Origin: DALYJJ01 sp031969915
GTDB lineage: Bacteria > Acidobacteriota > Terriglobia > Bryobacterales > Bryobacteraceae
Reading direction: 5' to 3'
Length of the DNA: 64,000 bases
Assembly (NCBI GenBank): GCA_031969915.1
Contig: DALYJJ010000013.1
Location: 3,727-67,726, forward strand
A model generated the notes under the pieces. The model was given only the letters and a program-made list of their open reading frames with translations. It ran no database searches and was not told the DNA's origin. The position numbers and the translations under genes are program-made. Shown here in pieces: positions 43,494 through 51,833 of this stretch; position 1 is the stretch's first letter; each line of letters opens with the position of its first letter.

Positions 43494-44671
43494 TTCTTCC
43501 CCCCGCGCTCCAGCATCTGCTTCAACTGCCGCCAGGCGCCCTCGTGGTAGACCTCCTTCAATCGCTCCAAACCCTCGGAACGCGGGTCGCCCTTGCGCGG
43601 GCCGCTCCGCTGCAGGCAGCGGCCCAGCAACGTGGTCGCGTCCGCGTCATCCGGAGTGCGATCCAGCACCGCGCGGAAGCGGTCCGCCGCCGCGGCAAAC
43701 TGCCCGTTCTTCCACATCCAGAAGCCGGCGTTGAAGTGATACACCGGATCGGCTTCATCGCCCGCCAGGGCCTGTGCGAGCGCCTCCCCCGCGCCCGCGT
43801 CGCCGGCCCGGCTCAACGCGGCGCCGTAATTGTTCAGCACTTCGTTCAGCGGAACTTCGGCGGCGATCAGCTTGAAGGCCTCCGCCGCACCTTTGAACTC
43901 ACCCGTGCGGTAGAGCGCCAGCCCGAGCAGAAACTGCGATTCCCGATAGTGCGGATCGTGCCCCGGCACGCGCCGCAGCCACTCTACGGCCGAGCGATAC
44001 TCCTTCGAGTTCATCAACAGTTGCCCGAGGCGGAACGCGGGCTGCGAATAACCGGCGTCGAGCCGTGCCGCTTGGGTGAAGAACCGGTGTTTCTGATCGG
44101 GCGGCGCCAGCAGCCCGCGGATGTAGCTCTCGATCGCGTCGATGCGCACCACCCGCCGCCGGCGCCGGAACTCTTCTTCCGCCGGCCCCGGCTCTAAGAT
44201 ATGCTGCAACGCCTGCCACACCAGGTGGGATTGCAGTGTGGCCAGATCCTCCAGCGCGCCCATCTCGTTCAGTTCCGGACTCCGCCGGATGGCCCGCAGA
44301 TCGATCCGCCATCCCCGGATCCGAATCGTGCTCCGCGCCGGGCTGCTGTCCCGGCCGGGGATCACTTCGAACTCGCCGAAAATCACGCTGTCGGCGTCCG
44401 CCGCTTCGCCCAGCCGGGCCACCGAAGCGCGCGTCAGCGCCGTGTACGGCCGTAGCGACAGCTTCTGGAAGAACCCGTTCCGGTCCTCGCGCTCCACCAC
44501 CAGCAGGCCCTCGGAAGCCAGCGCCTCCTGAAACTCCTCGGCGATGGATTCACCCACCCAGTTCAGATTGGGCTGGCCGCTCAGGTTGAAAAAAGGGAGA
44601 ACGAGATACGTGTCCGCCTGGAGAAAAGGCGCTGTCAGGAGCCAACACAGCAGCGCCGGAAGCCGCCGCAT
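43490..44671 (-). CDS. TPR protein with TolB/FlgO-like N-terminal domain
   Basis: A 393-residue exported protein (signal peptide MRRLPALLCWLLTAPFLQA). Residues about 20-150 (TYLVLPFFNLSGQPNLNWVG, then SIAEEFQEALASEGL and DSVIFGEFEV) have the 'LPFxNxSxxxxxxWxGxxIAxxL' outline of TolB/FlgO/CsgG-like periplasmic domains; the rest is TPR helices (about 215-380). The next gene is translationally coupled (ATGA) and encodes an Oar-like barrel, so the two may work together at the outer membrane. Minus-strand TAAACT ends nine bases before the ATG. Confidence 0.8.
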   Translation of the reverse strand: MRRLPALLCWLLTAPFLQADTYLVLPFFNLSGQPNLNWVGESIAEEFQEALASEGLLVVEREDRNGFFQKLSLRPYTALTRASVARLGEAADADSVIFGEFEVIPGRDSSPARSTIRIRGWRIDLRAIRRSPELNEMGALEDLATLQSHLVWQALQHILEPGPAEEEFRRRRRVVRIDAIESYIRGLLAPPDQKHRFFTQAARLDAGYSQPAFRLGQLLMNSKEYRSAVEWLRRVPGHDPHYRESQFLLGLALYRTGEFKGAAEAFKLIAAEVPLNEVLNNYGAALSRAGDAGAGEALAQALAGDEADPVYHFNAGFWMWKNGQFAAAADRFRAVLDRTPDDADATTLLGRCLQRSGPRKGDPRSEGLERLKEVYHEGAWRQLKQMLERGGKK

Positions 44672-44680
44672 AAACGATTG

Positions 44681-44686
44681 AGTTTA
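44681..44686 (-). promoter_or_regulatory. Candidate -10 TAAACT for TPR/Oar-like operon
   Basis: Minus-strand GC-TAAACT ends nine bases before the ATG at 44671, so the leader would be two or three bases; no ribosome-binding site is visible. Confidence 0.38.
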
Positions 44687-44731
44687 GCAGGCCGATTCCG
44701 GCGCTATGTGTACAGTTATCGATCGCGGGGC

Positions 44732-45046
44732 TTAGTTGAAGACCAGCTTCGTGTTGGTGCCGCCGATGCGGATCTCGCGAATCCGGTACTTGCCGTCACC
44801 GTTCTGGTAGCGCACGGAGGTGCTGCCGAACTTCTCGTCGGCCGTCTCCACCTTCACATTCGCTTCCACCGAATCCTTGCCCTTGCTGATGGTCGCCTTC
44901 GATTCGGTCACGGTCACTTTGTATTCGCCCGGCTTGAGCTCCTTGCCGTCCAGCAGCGAGGGCTGGAAGAGGGTCACCTTGTAGTTGGCGGCGCTGGCAG
45001 CCGCGAGCGCGAAGGTCGCGAATCCGAGGAAGAGCTTCTTGGTCAT
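44732..45046 (-). CDS. Small secreted beta-rich protein, 104 aa
   Basis: Signal peptide (KKLFLGFATFALAAASA) followed by a compact beta protein: YKVTLFQPSLLDGKELKPG, EYKVTVTESKATISKGKDS, VRYQNGDGKYRIREIRIGG, ending NTKLVFN. The 'DG+xLKPGEYKVTV' segment matches the layout of the other small secreted protein at 53150-53569. Lys-rich codon choice and lower GC than neighbours are compatible with a highly expressed gene. No enzyme motif. It stands alone with about 200 bases of upstream space. Function is unknown. Confidence 0.75.
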   Translation of the reverse strand: MTKKLFLGFATFALAAASAANYKVTLFQPSLLDGKELKPGEYKVTVTESKATISKGKDSVEANVKVETADEKFGSTSVRYQNGDGKYRIREIRIGGTNTKLVFN

Positions 45047-45252
45047 GGTACTGACGTGGTCCTTTCTGGTTCTTTCTTATGTATCGGGAACGAAGTGCGG
45101 GCTGCCTCAGTCAAGTAACGCGCAGAATCCAAGGGAGCGGGATCAGAGGACAAAACGGTGACATTATCCCAGATGCTCACAATGGGTTTTACGACTGCCG
45201 CGTTCATGCCGGTCGTGCAACCTGTTCTGATATCTAATACGTTCGAGACGGC
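45047..45252. other. Intergenic region, 206 bases
   Basis: Lies between the start of the small secreted protein and the end of miaA, both on the minus strand. It is less GC-rich than the rest of the window. It must hold the secreted-protein promoter, but no convincing -35/-10 pair, hairpin terminator or reading frame was found. Confidence 0.5.
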
Positions 45253-46227
45253 CTATTGTTCCGTGAATTCGCGCTTAATTCTTGCAAACAATTCCACGAA
45301 GGAATGTGTTGCGCGAAACGCGGCAGAGGCCACTGCCGGAGCTTCACCGAAGCCCTGCAACCATTGTATTCCGGGCTCGCGCCGGAACCAAGTCCATTGT
45401 CGTTTTGCGTACTGCCGCGTGGCCACTTCCGTGGAAACGATGGCTTCTTCAACAGCCATTCCGCTTTTCGCCACAGCCAATGCCTGGCGGTAGCCGATCG
45501 CCTCGAAAGGCTTCGCGCTCTCCGGCACGCCGGATGCCAGCAGGGATCGAACCTCGTCGACCAATCCTGTTTGAAACATTTTCTCCGTGCGTTGGTGAAT
45601 ACGCTGGTGCAGTTCGGCTCGGGGCGGATCCAGTGCCAGCTTCAGCGCCTGCCAGCCCCGCAGCGCGTCGCGCCCCGCTTCGAACACCCGCGCTGCCGGA
45701 CGCCGGGCCAGCAGACAGATCTCGACGGCGCGCACCAGTTTCTGTACGTCGCGCGGATGGATGCGCCCGGCGGTGGCGGGGTCGAAGCGCCTCAACAGCC
45801 GATGGAGACTGCCTTCCCGTTTCGCCTCGCGCGCTTCCAGGCGCCGGCGCAGAGCCTCGGCGCGTCCCGGCCCGGGCGCGAGACCGTCGAGCAAAGCCCT
45901 GAGATAGAAGCCGGTTCCGCCCACCAGCACCGGCAGTCGCCCCCGCGCCGCAATCTCCTCCAGCACCCTCCGGGCCATCCGCGCATAGTCGCCCGCGGTC
46001 ACGGTTTCCGTGGGCGCGCACACGTCCATGAGGTGGTGTGGGATGCCGCGCCGCTCGGCTATGCTCAGTTTCGCCGTACCGATGTCGAACCCTAAGTAGA
46101 TTTGAAGTGAATCGAAATTGACGATTTCGCCGTCAAAACGTTCAGCGAGAGACAGCGCGAGGGCGCTCTTGCCGGACCCGGTAGGTCCGGCGATCACCAC
46201 CAGCGGTCTGGCCTCCGCACCCGGCAC
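45253..46227 (-). CDS. miaA: tRNA dimethylallyltransferase
   Basis: A 324-residue enzyme that transfers the dimethylallyl group to A37 of tRNAs reading UNN codons. P-loop VIAGPTGSGKSALAL, NFDSLQIYLGFDIGTAK, GGTGFYLRALLDGL, and AIGYRQAL with the C-terminal TRQYAKRQWTWFRRE are all present. GTG at 46227 is preferred: minus-strand TACACT ends seven bases before it and the P-loop follows closely, as in relatives; longer readings would enter the divergent TPR gene. The message may be leaderless. The C-terminus extends about 25 residues beyond the usual end. Confidence 0.93.
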   Translation of the reverse strand: MPGAEARPLVVIAGPTGSGKSALALSLAERFDGEIVNFDSLQIYLGFDIGTAKLSIAERRGIPHHLMDVCAPTETVTAGDYARMARRVLEEIAARGRLPVLVGGTGFYLRALLDGLAPGPGRAEALRRRLEAREAKREGSLHRLLRRFDPATAGRIHPRDVQKLVRAVEICLLARRPAARVFEAGRDALRGWQALKLALDPPRAELHQRIHQRTEKMFQTGLVDEVRSLLASGVPESAKPFEAIGYRQALAVAKSGMAVEEAIVSTEVATRQYAKRQWTWFRREPGIQWLQGFGEAPAVASAAFRATHSFVELFARIKREFTEQ

Positions 46228-46234
46228 CGACACT

Positions 46235-46240
46235 AGTGTA
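46235..46240 (-). promoter_or_regulatory. Candidate leaderless -10 hexamer TACACT for miaA
   Basis: Minus-strand GCTTACACT precedes the GTG at 46227 by seven bases; TATACT at 46268-46273 on the plus strand may serve the divergent TPR gene at 46307. Confidence 0.4.
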
Positions 46241-46306
46241 AGCGCTGGGGCAGCAGTAGTTTGTGGATATACTGAGAACAGGGTGGCGCACAGAAAGCCG
46301 GGTTTG

Positions 46307-48358
46307 ATGACCGCATACAAGCGTTCTTTTTTGTTGGCGTCGGTCGTGTTGGCCGCAGCCGCCGCGGGCTTGGGGCAGGATTCGGCCTCGCCGGCGGCCC
46401 GGCCGGAGTCGAAGAAGGCCGCGGCCTATTTTCACTACTCGATGGGGCACATCTATAGTGAGTTGGCCGAGCAGTTTCCCAAGGAAAACTTCGCGCAGCG
46501 GGCCATCGAACACCTCAAGCAGGCGATCAAAGCGGATCCCGCCTCCACCGCCGCGACCGGCGAACTGACGGAACTCTACATCCGCACCGGCCAGATTCGG
46601 GCCGCCGCCGTGGAGGCCGAAACGGCCATCCAGCAGAACCCCGACAACCTGAGCGCGCGCCGTATTCTGGCGGGCCTCTACACGCGCATGATCGGCGATT
46701 CGCAACAGGGCCGGATCAACGAACGGATGTTGAAGCAGGCCATCGAGCAATACACCCGGATCACCGATAAGGACTCCACGGACGGCGACTCGTGGCTCAT
46801 GCTCGGCCGCCTGCACAAGGTGGCCCAGAATTCGGTGGACTCCGAGAAGGCCTACAAGAAGGCGCTGGAGCTCGATCCGGAGAACGAAGAGGCGATGAGC
46901 GGCCTGGCCATGGTCTACGCCGACCTGGGCGACAACAAGCGGGCCACGGATTTGCTGCGCAAGGTGTCGGAAAAGAATCCGAATCCGCGCACCCTTACCG
47001 CGCTGGCCGGTTTGTACGAGCAGATGCGCGAGTACGCGCTGGCCGCCGAGGCGCTGAAGCGCACCCTCAAGGCCGTGCCCGATAACCCGGAGATCAAGCG
47101 CGCCCTCGGCCAGAACCTCCTCTATAGCGATCAATTCGACGAAGCGATCAAGGTCTACCAGGAACTGGTGGAGGACGATCCGAAGGACACGCAAAGCTGG
47201 CTTCGCCTCTCGCAGATCTACCGGCAGCAGCGCAAGTTCGACCGGGCGCGCGAAACCTCCGCCAAGGCCAGGGCCCTGGCGCCGAACGACGTCGAAGTCC
47301 GCTTCAACGACGTCAGCGTGCTCGAAGCGGAAGGCAAGACCCAGGAAGCCATCGCCACCCTCAAACAGGTTCTGACGGAGACCGCGAAGAAGAATTACAC
47401 CGCGGCGGAGAAGAACAACCGCGCGATTCTGTTGGAGCGGCTGGCGAACATGTACCGCGGCGCGGAACAGGTCGACCCGGCGGTGGAAGTCTTCCGCTCG
47501 GTCGCCGAGTTGGACCCCGACCTCGGCGCCCGCGCCTCGGCGCAGATCGTCGAGACCTACCGCCTCGGGAAGCAGTACCAGAAGGCAGACCAGGAGTCCG
47601 CCGCGGCGGTGACCAAGTATCCCGAGGACCGCACGGTGAAAACGGTGCGGGCTTCCGTGTTGGCGGAAGTGGGCAAGCCGAAAGAGGCCGTCGCGCTGCT
47701 CGCCACGCTGCTCGACGGCAAGGGCGACCGCGAAGTGCATCTCGCCATCGCCCAGATTCACGAGCGCACCAAGAACTACGCGGAGATGAGCAAGAGCCTC
47801 GACGCCGCGCAGAAACTCTCCGGCAACAAGGAAGAGCAGGAGGCCGTGGCCTTCATGCGCGGCGCCATGCTCGAGAAGATGAAGAAGTTCGACGAGGCGG
47901 AAGCGGAGTTTCGCAAGATCCTGGCGGCCAACCCGGATAGCGCCTCGGTGTTGAACTATCTCGGCTACATGCTCGCCGATCGCGGTGTGCGCCTGAACGA
48001 AGCGAAGGAGATGATCCAGAAAGCCGTCGACCAGGAGCCGCACAACGGCGCGTATCTCGACAGCCTCGGCTGGGTCTACTTCCGCCTCGGGAACCTTGAG
48101 CAGGCCGAACGCTACCTGCGCCAGTCGCTCGAGCGCATCACCAGGGACCCCACCGTGCACGACCATCTCGGCGATGTGCTCGCCAAGCAGGGCAAGTACA
48201 AAGAGGCCGTCTCGCAGTGGGAGATCGCGCTCAAGGAGTACCACGGCGGGTCGGCCAACGACCACGACCCGGCCGAGTTGGCCAAAATCCAGAAAAAGCT
48301 GGAAGGCGCGAAAGTGCGCCTCGCCAAAGAGGGCGCCTCGCGGGAAAAACGCCCCTGA
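46307..48358 (+). CDS. Large secreted TPR protein
   Basis: A 683-residue exported protein (signal peptide TAYKRSFLLASVVLAAAAAGL) almost wholly built of tetratricopeptide repeats: examples are SYxxLG-type units in AIEHLKQAIKADPASTAATG, KAYKKALELDPENEEAMSG, YLGYMLADRGVRLNEAKEM and AYLDSLGWVYFRLGNLEQAE. The 'LNYLGYMLADxGxxLxEA' and 'DSLGWVYFRLG' repeats near the C-terminus are typical of a bacterial family of periplasmic or lipoprotein TPR proteins of unknown partner. It is divergent from miaA and about 50 bases before the 48413 gene. Confidence 0.85.
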   Translation: MTAYKRSFLLASVVLAAAAAGLGQDSASPAARPESKKAAAYFHYSMGHIYSELAEQFPKENFAQRAIEHLKQAIKADPASTAATGELTELYIRTGQIRAAAVEAETAIQQNPDNLSARRILAGLYTRMIGDSQQGRINERMLKQAIEQYTRITDKDSTDGDSWLMLGRLHKVAQNSVDSEKAYKKALELDPENEEAMSGLAMVYADLGDNKRATDLLRKVSEKNPNPRTLTALAGLYEQMREYALAAEALKRTLKAVPDNPEIKRALGQNLLYSDQFDEAIKVYQELVEDDPKDTQSWLRLSQIYRQQRKFDRARETSAKARALAPNDVEVRFNDVSVLEAEGKTQEAIATLKQVLTETAKKNYTAAEKNNRAILLERLANMYRGAEQVDPAVEVFRSVAELDPDLGARASAQIVETYRLGKQYQKADQESAAAVTKYPEDRTVKTVRASVLAEVGKPKEAVALLATLLDGKGDREVHLAIAQIHERTKNYAEMSKSLDAAQKLSGNKEEQEAVAFMRGAMLEKMKKFDEAEAEFRKILAANPDSASVLNYLGYMLADRGVRLNEAKEMIQKAVDQEPHNGAYLDSLGWVYFRLGNLEQAERYLRQSLERITRDPTVHDHLGDVLAKQGKYKEAVSQWEIALKEYHGGSANDHDPAELAKIQKKLEGAKVRLAKEGASREKRP

Positions 48359-48395
48359 CGCGCCGTCCGCCTTTCGTCGAACCGCCGGGCGACGG

Positions 48396-48401
48396 TACGA
48401 T
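48396..48401 (+). promoter_or_regulatory. Candidate -10 TACGAT
   Basis: GG-TACGAT ends 11 bases before the ATG at 48413; the leader would be about four bases. Confidence 0.33.
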
Positions 48402-48412
48402 GGTACTTCCCC

Positions 48413-49105
48413 ATGCTCGTCTCTCTCGGTGGAGTGTGCCAACTCGCGGCCCTGACGGCCCTGCTTTCCGATCTTCCCGCGCCCGCGCCGCCGCCTCCCG
48501 CTGACGGCGTGAACGCCGTCCCCAAGGTCATCAATCCCCTCACCGGCGCCATCGGACAAATCCAGAACGGCGTCTACACGCCGCTCACCTCCCAACAGCG
48601 CGCCCAGTTGTGGTGGCGGACGAACGTCTGGGGCCCCGGGCCCATCGGGCGCGCGTTCTTCACCGCTTTGCCCGATCATCTGGAGGAGACGCCCAGCGAG
48701 TGGGGCACCGGCGCTCCCGGTTATGGACGCCGCGTCCTGTCGCGCTACGGCCGCTTCGCCGTTCAGAACTCCATCGACGCCGCGGGCTCCTGGGCCATGG
48801 GCCTCGACCCCCGCTACGTTCGCTGCCCCTGCTCGGGATTCTGGCGCCGCTCCTGGCACGCCTTCCACATGAACTTCCTCGCCTACAACAATGAGGGCAA
48901 GAAACGTTTGGCCGTTCCGCGCCTCGCCGGCGAGTACGGCGGCATGATCGCCGTGGTCGCGATGTGGTACCCGAACCGGCTCGACCCGCTCAAGGAAGGC
49001 GTCCGCCAGGGACACCAGCAGGTGATCTACGCCGCTTTCTCCAACCTGATTCGCGAATTCTGGCCGGAACTCACACGCCCGCTTCGCAAGCTCAGGCGGC
49101 CGTAA
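48413..49105 (+). CDS. Conserved hypothetical protein, 230 aa
   Basis: A hydrophobic N-terminus (MLVSLGGVCQLAALTALLSD), a Pro-rich linker (LPAPAPPPPADG), then a globular part with QRAQLWWRTNVWGPGPIGRA, a duplicated-looking aromatic region SRYGRFAVQNSIDAAGSWAM and RCPCSGFWRRSWHAFHMNF, and a helical C-terminus. The composition suggests an exported or membrane-attached protein of a family seen in soil Acidobacteria, but no function or fold can be named. It is followed by coaD after 30 bases. Confidence 0.7.
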   Translation: MLVSLGGVCQLAALTALLSDLPAPAPPPPADGVNAVPKVINPLTGAIGQIQNGVYTPLTSQQRAQLWWRTNVWGPGPIGRAFFTALPDHLEETPSEWGTGAPGYGRRVLSRYGRFAVQNSIDAAGSWAMGLDPRYVRCPCSGFWRRSWHAFHMNFLAYNNEGKKRLAVPRLAGEYGGMIAVVAMWYPNRLDPLKEGVRQGHQQVIYAAFSNLIREFWPELTRPLRKLRRP

Positions 49106-49112
49106 AGCAAGG

Positions 49113-49118
49113 TACAAT
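49113..49118 (+). promoter_or_regulatory. Candidate -10 TACAAT before coaD
   Basis: GG-TACAAT ends 17 bases before the GTG at 49136; GAAGGA at 49120 lies between and could bind the ribosome. No -35 is clear. Confidence 0.4.
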
Positions 49119-49135
49119 CGAAGGACATCAATCCG

Positions 49136-49639
49136 GTGGCCACGCAGCCGACCAGCATCACCGCCATCTACCCGGGCTCGTTCGACCCCATCACCAATGG
49201 GCACCTCGATCTCATTTCCCGGGGCGTGAAGATTTGCGACCGCCTCATCGTCGCGGTTCTGCGGAACGAACAGAAGCTACCGCTTTTCACCGTGGAAGAA
49301 CGCGCCGAAATGCTTCGGGAAGTGACGCACCGCTTTCCGTCCGTGGAGGTGGATTCGTTCGACGGTCTCCTGGTGGATTACGCCGCGCACATGAAGGCCA
49401 CGGTGATCCTCCGCGGGATTCGCGCCATCTCCGATTACGAAGGCGAACTGCAGATGGCGCTCATGAACCGGCGCCTGAGGCCGGAGATCGAGACCGTCTT
49501 CATGATGGCCGGCGAGCAGTACTCGTTCATCAGCTCCCGGCTGGTCAAGGAAGTCATCCGGTTGGGTGGCGACATCACCGGGATGGTCCCGCCGCCGGTA
49601 CAAGTACGGCTCAAGAATCGCATTTTGGGAGTGAAGTAA
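49136..49639 (+). CDS. coaD: Phosphopantetheine adenylyltransferase
   Basis: A 167-residue enzyme for the fourth step of coenzyme A synthesis (4'-phosphopantetheine plus ATP to dephospho-CoA). Motifs: YPGSFDPITNGHLDLI, RNEQKLPLFTVEER, VILRGIRAISDYEGELQMA and YSFISSRLVKEV. All substrate-contact residues expected for CoaD are present and the length is normal. The start is GTG at 49136. The aminotransferase TTG start follows its stop without a gap. Confidence 0.95.
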   Translation: MATQPTSITAIYPGSFDPITNGHLDLISRGVKICDRLIVAVLRNEQKLPLFTVEERAEMLREVTHRFPSVEVDSFDGLLVDYAAHMKATVILRGIRAISDYEGELQMALMNRRLRPEIETVFMMAGEQYSFISSRLVKEVIRLGGDITGMVPPPVQVRLKNRILGVK

Positions 49640-50824
49640 TTGCAGACGATGAGTGACCTGGCCGAACGCATCGGCCGCATCAGTGTTTCCTCCACCATGA
49701 AAGTCGCCGCCGACGCCGACCGCCTGCGGCGCGAAGGCGTGGACGTCATCGACTTCGGCGCGGGAGAGCCCGACTTCCCGACCCCCGATAACATCAAGCG
49801 CGCTGCCATTGCCGCCATCGAGAAGAACTTCACCAAGTACACGCCCGCCGGCGGCACCCAGGAGCTGAAGGAAGCCATCTGCTGGCGCCACGCCGCGGAC
49901 TACGGAACCAACTACGCGCCCAACGAGTGCATTGTGTCGGTCGGCGGCAAGCACATCATCTTCAACCTGATGCAGGTGCTCGTGGAGGCCGGCGACGAAG
50001 TGGTGATCCCGGTCCCCTATTGGGTCACCTACAAGGATGTTGTCAACTACGCCGGCGGCAAGTGCGTTTTCGTCGACACCGATGAGGCTGAGGGCTTCAC
50101 CCTCACCGCGGCGATGATCGAGCCGCACCTCACCGAGCGCACGAAGATGGTGATCATCAACTCGCCCTCCAACCCGAGCGGCGCGGTGATCGATCGCCAG
50201 GAGTTCGAGAAGATCTTCCAGCTCACCGCGAAGCGCAACATCTGGTTGATGACCGACGAGTGCTACTGCCGCTTCCTCTACGACAGCGAGCCCTATTCGA
50301 TCGCCGCGCTCCCCGGCGCGAAGAACAGCGTGGTGGTCGCCGGCTCGCTTTCGAAGACCTACGCCATGACCGGCTGGCGGATCGGCTTCGGGCTCGCGCC
50401 CGCCCCGGTGGTCTCGGCGATCAACAAGCTCCAGAGCCATTCCACGTCGAACCCCACCTCCATCGCCCAGAAAGCCGCCGTGGAGGCGCTCCGCGGACCC
50501 CAGGACTCCGTCGGCGTCATGCTCGCCGAATACCGCCGCCGCCGCGACTACGTCCTCGAGCGGCTCCGCGCGATTCCCGGCATTCAGAGCGCCGAGCCGC
50601 GCGGCGCCTTCTACGCCTATCCGAACATCGGCGGCGTACTCGCGAAGAACGGAATCAAGGGCGCGATGGAGTTCGCCGAGCGGCTGCTCGCCGAAGCCCA
50701 TGTCGCCGTGGTCCCCGGCGAAGCGTTCGGCACCGGCCACCACGTGCGGATCTCCTACGCCGCCTCCATGGAGGATCTGGCGAAGGGACTCGACCGCATC
50801 CGCGACTTCTGCTCGGCGAAGTGA
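49640..50824 (+). CDS. Class I PLP-dependent aminotransferase (aspartate type)
   Basis: A 394-residue aminotransferase of the Ib aspartate group. Seen: DFGAGEPDFPTP, YTPAGGTQELKEAI, PVPYWVTYKDVV, INSPSNPSGAV, the PLP-lysine segment VAGSLSKTYAMTGWRIG and the substrate-binding Arg near HHVRISYAAS. It transfers the amino group between aspartate (or a prephenate-type acid) and 2-oxoglutarate. GGGAG eight bases before the TTG at 49640 supports that start over the ATG at 49649. Followed by manA after two bases. Confidence 0.9.
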   Translation: MQTMSDLAERIGRISVSSTMKVAADADRLRREGVDVIDFGAGEPDFPTPDNIKRAAIAAIEKNFTKYTPAGGTQELKEAICWRHAADYGTNYAPNECIVSVGGKHIIFNLMQVLVEAGDEVVIPVPYWVTYKDVVNYAGGKCVFVDTDEAEGFTLTAAMIEPHLTERTKMVIINSPSNPSGAVIDRQEFEKIFQLTAKRNIWLMTDECYCRFLYDSEPYSIAALPGAKNSVVVAGSLSKTYAMTGWRIGFGLAPAPVVSAINKLQSHSTSNPTSIAQKAAVEALRGPQDSVGVMLAEYRRRRDYVLERLRAIPGIQSAEPRGAFYAYPNIGGVLAKNGIKGAMEFAERLLAEAHVAVVPGEAFGTGHHVRISYAASMEDLAKGLDRIRDFCSAK

Positions 50825-50826
50825 CC

Positions 50827-51624
50827 ATGGTCCGGAAGCTCGCGCCGTCGTTCTTTGAGAAAGTCTGGGGGGCCCACCGGCTGGCCCCCTGGTTCGCCGA
50901 CACCGAAGCCAAGATCGGCGAGGTGTGGTTTCACGACCGCGAACGGCTGCCGCTGCTTCTCAAGTTCATCTTCACCACCGAGCACCTGAGCGTTCAGGTG
51001 CACCCGGACGACGACTACGCAGGCGTGCACGAAAACTCCAACGGCAAGACCGAGATGTGGCACATCCTGCGCGCCGAACCGGGAGCGGCCATCGCGCTCG
51101 GATTCAAGGAGAACCTTCCCCCGGACCGGTTGCGCCAGGCCGCAATCTCCGGAGAGATCGAGCGCCTTCTCAACTGGGTGCCCGTGCAGCCCGGCGAAAC
51201 CTACTTCGTCTGCGCGGGCACGGTCCACGCCATCGGCGCGGGAATCGCGCTCGCCGAGATCCAGCAATACTCCGACGTGACCTACCGCCTCTACGACTAC
51301 GGCCGCCCGCGCGAGTTGCATCTGGACAAGGGCTGCGCCGTCACCGTCATGCGCCCCCATCCCGGCTCGGCCATCGCGATCCCGCTGGGCGGCGGACTCG
51401 AACGCCTGGTCGCCAGCGCCTTCTTCGTGACCGACCGGCTCAACCTCGACGGCGAACAGCGCATCGAGCCCGCCGCGAACGGCACCGACGCCTGGATTGC
51501 GATCGAAGGAACCGGAACCATCGCCGGCGAGCCCTTCCGCCCGGGTGAGGTCTTCCTCGCCGACGGGCCCGTCACTCTGCAGGGCCGCGCCGTCCTGCTC
51601 CGCACCGCCGCGCCCCTCGCCTGA
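50827..51624 (+). CDS. manA: Class I mannose-6-phosphate isomerase-like protein
   Basis: A 265-residue cupin enzyme interconverting mannose 6-phosphate and fructose 6-phosphate. The zinc site is visible in LSVQVHPDDDYAG and KTEMWHIL, with the later ligand in VCAGTVHAIGAG; IQQYSDVTYRLYDYGRPREL is the second cupin strand set. It is shorter than the 390-residue E. coli enzyme because it lacks the helical insertion, as in the short bacterial type. The ATG lies two bases after the aminotransferase stop. Confidence 0.87.
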   Translation: MVRKLAPSFFEKVWGAHRLAPWFADTEAKIGEVWFHDRERLPLLLKFIFTTEHLSVQVHPDDDYAGVHENSNGKTEMWHILRAEPGAAIALGFKENLPPDRLRQAAISGEIERLLNWVPVQPGETYFVCAGTVHAIGAGIALAEIQQYSDVTYRLYDYGRPRELHLDKGCAVTVMRPHPGSAIAIPLGGGLERLVASAFFVTDRLNLDGEQRIEPAANGTDAWIAIEGTGTIAGEPFRPGEVFLADGPVTLQGRAVLLRTAAPLA

Positions 51625-51625
51625 A

Positions 51626-51799
51626 CTACCCCATGCCCAGTTCGTCGGCCAGTTCCAACGGCGATCCACAAGTCCGGCAAATCACGGCCGTGCAGTCTCC
51701 GCACACCAGCGGATCATTCACCGGCGCCGCGCAGCGGCCGCAGTAATAGGCCGGCCGCGGCTCGGGCGGCTCGTTTCTCGGGGTCTCTTCGCCGGTCAT
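51626..51799 (-). CDS. 57-aa triple-CxxC zinc-ribbon protein
   Basis: A very short gene between manA and the SH3 lipoprotein gene, on the opposite strand. The protein starts MTGEETPRNEPPEPRPAYY and then has three cysteine pairs, CGRC, CGDC and CRTC at residues 20-23, 33-36 and 41-44, followed by an acidic C-terminus (LELADELGMG). The spacing looks like a zinc ribbon plus an extra knuckle. No Shine-Dalgarno site is obvious. It ends one base from the manA stop. Function is unknown; an adaptor or nucleic-acid-binding role is only a guess. Confidence 0.7.
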   Translation of the reverse strand: MTGEETPRNEPPEPRPAYYCGRCAAPVNDPLVCGDCTAVICRTCGSPLELADELGMG

Positions 51800-51833
51800 G
51801 TTGATAGACTAAGGATAGTTGTTCAACGTGCGG

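Noticed and set aside
46142..49204. 1020-codon antisense open frame over miaA, TPR and hypothetical genes
   Set aside because: It crosses several real genes on both strands and shows no motif; long antisense frames are expected at this GC content.
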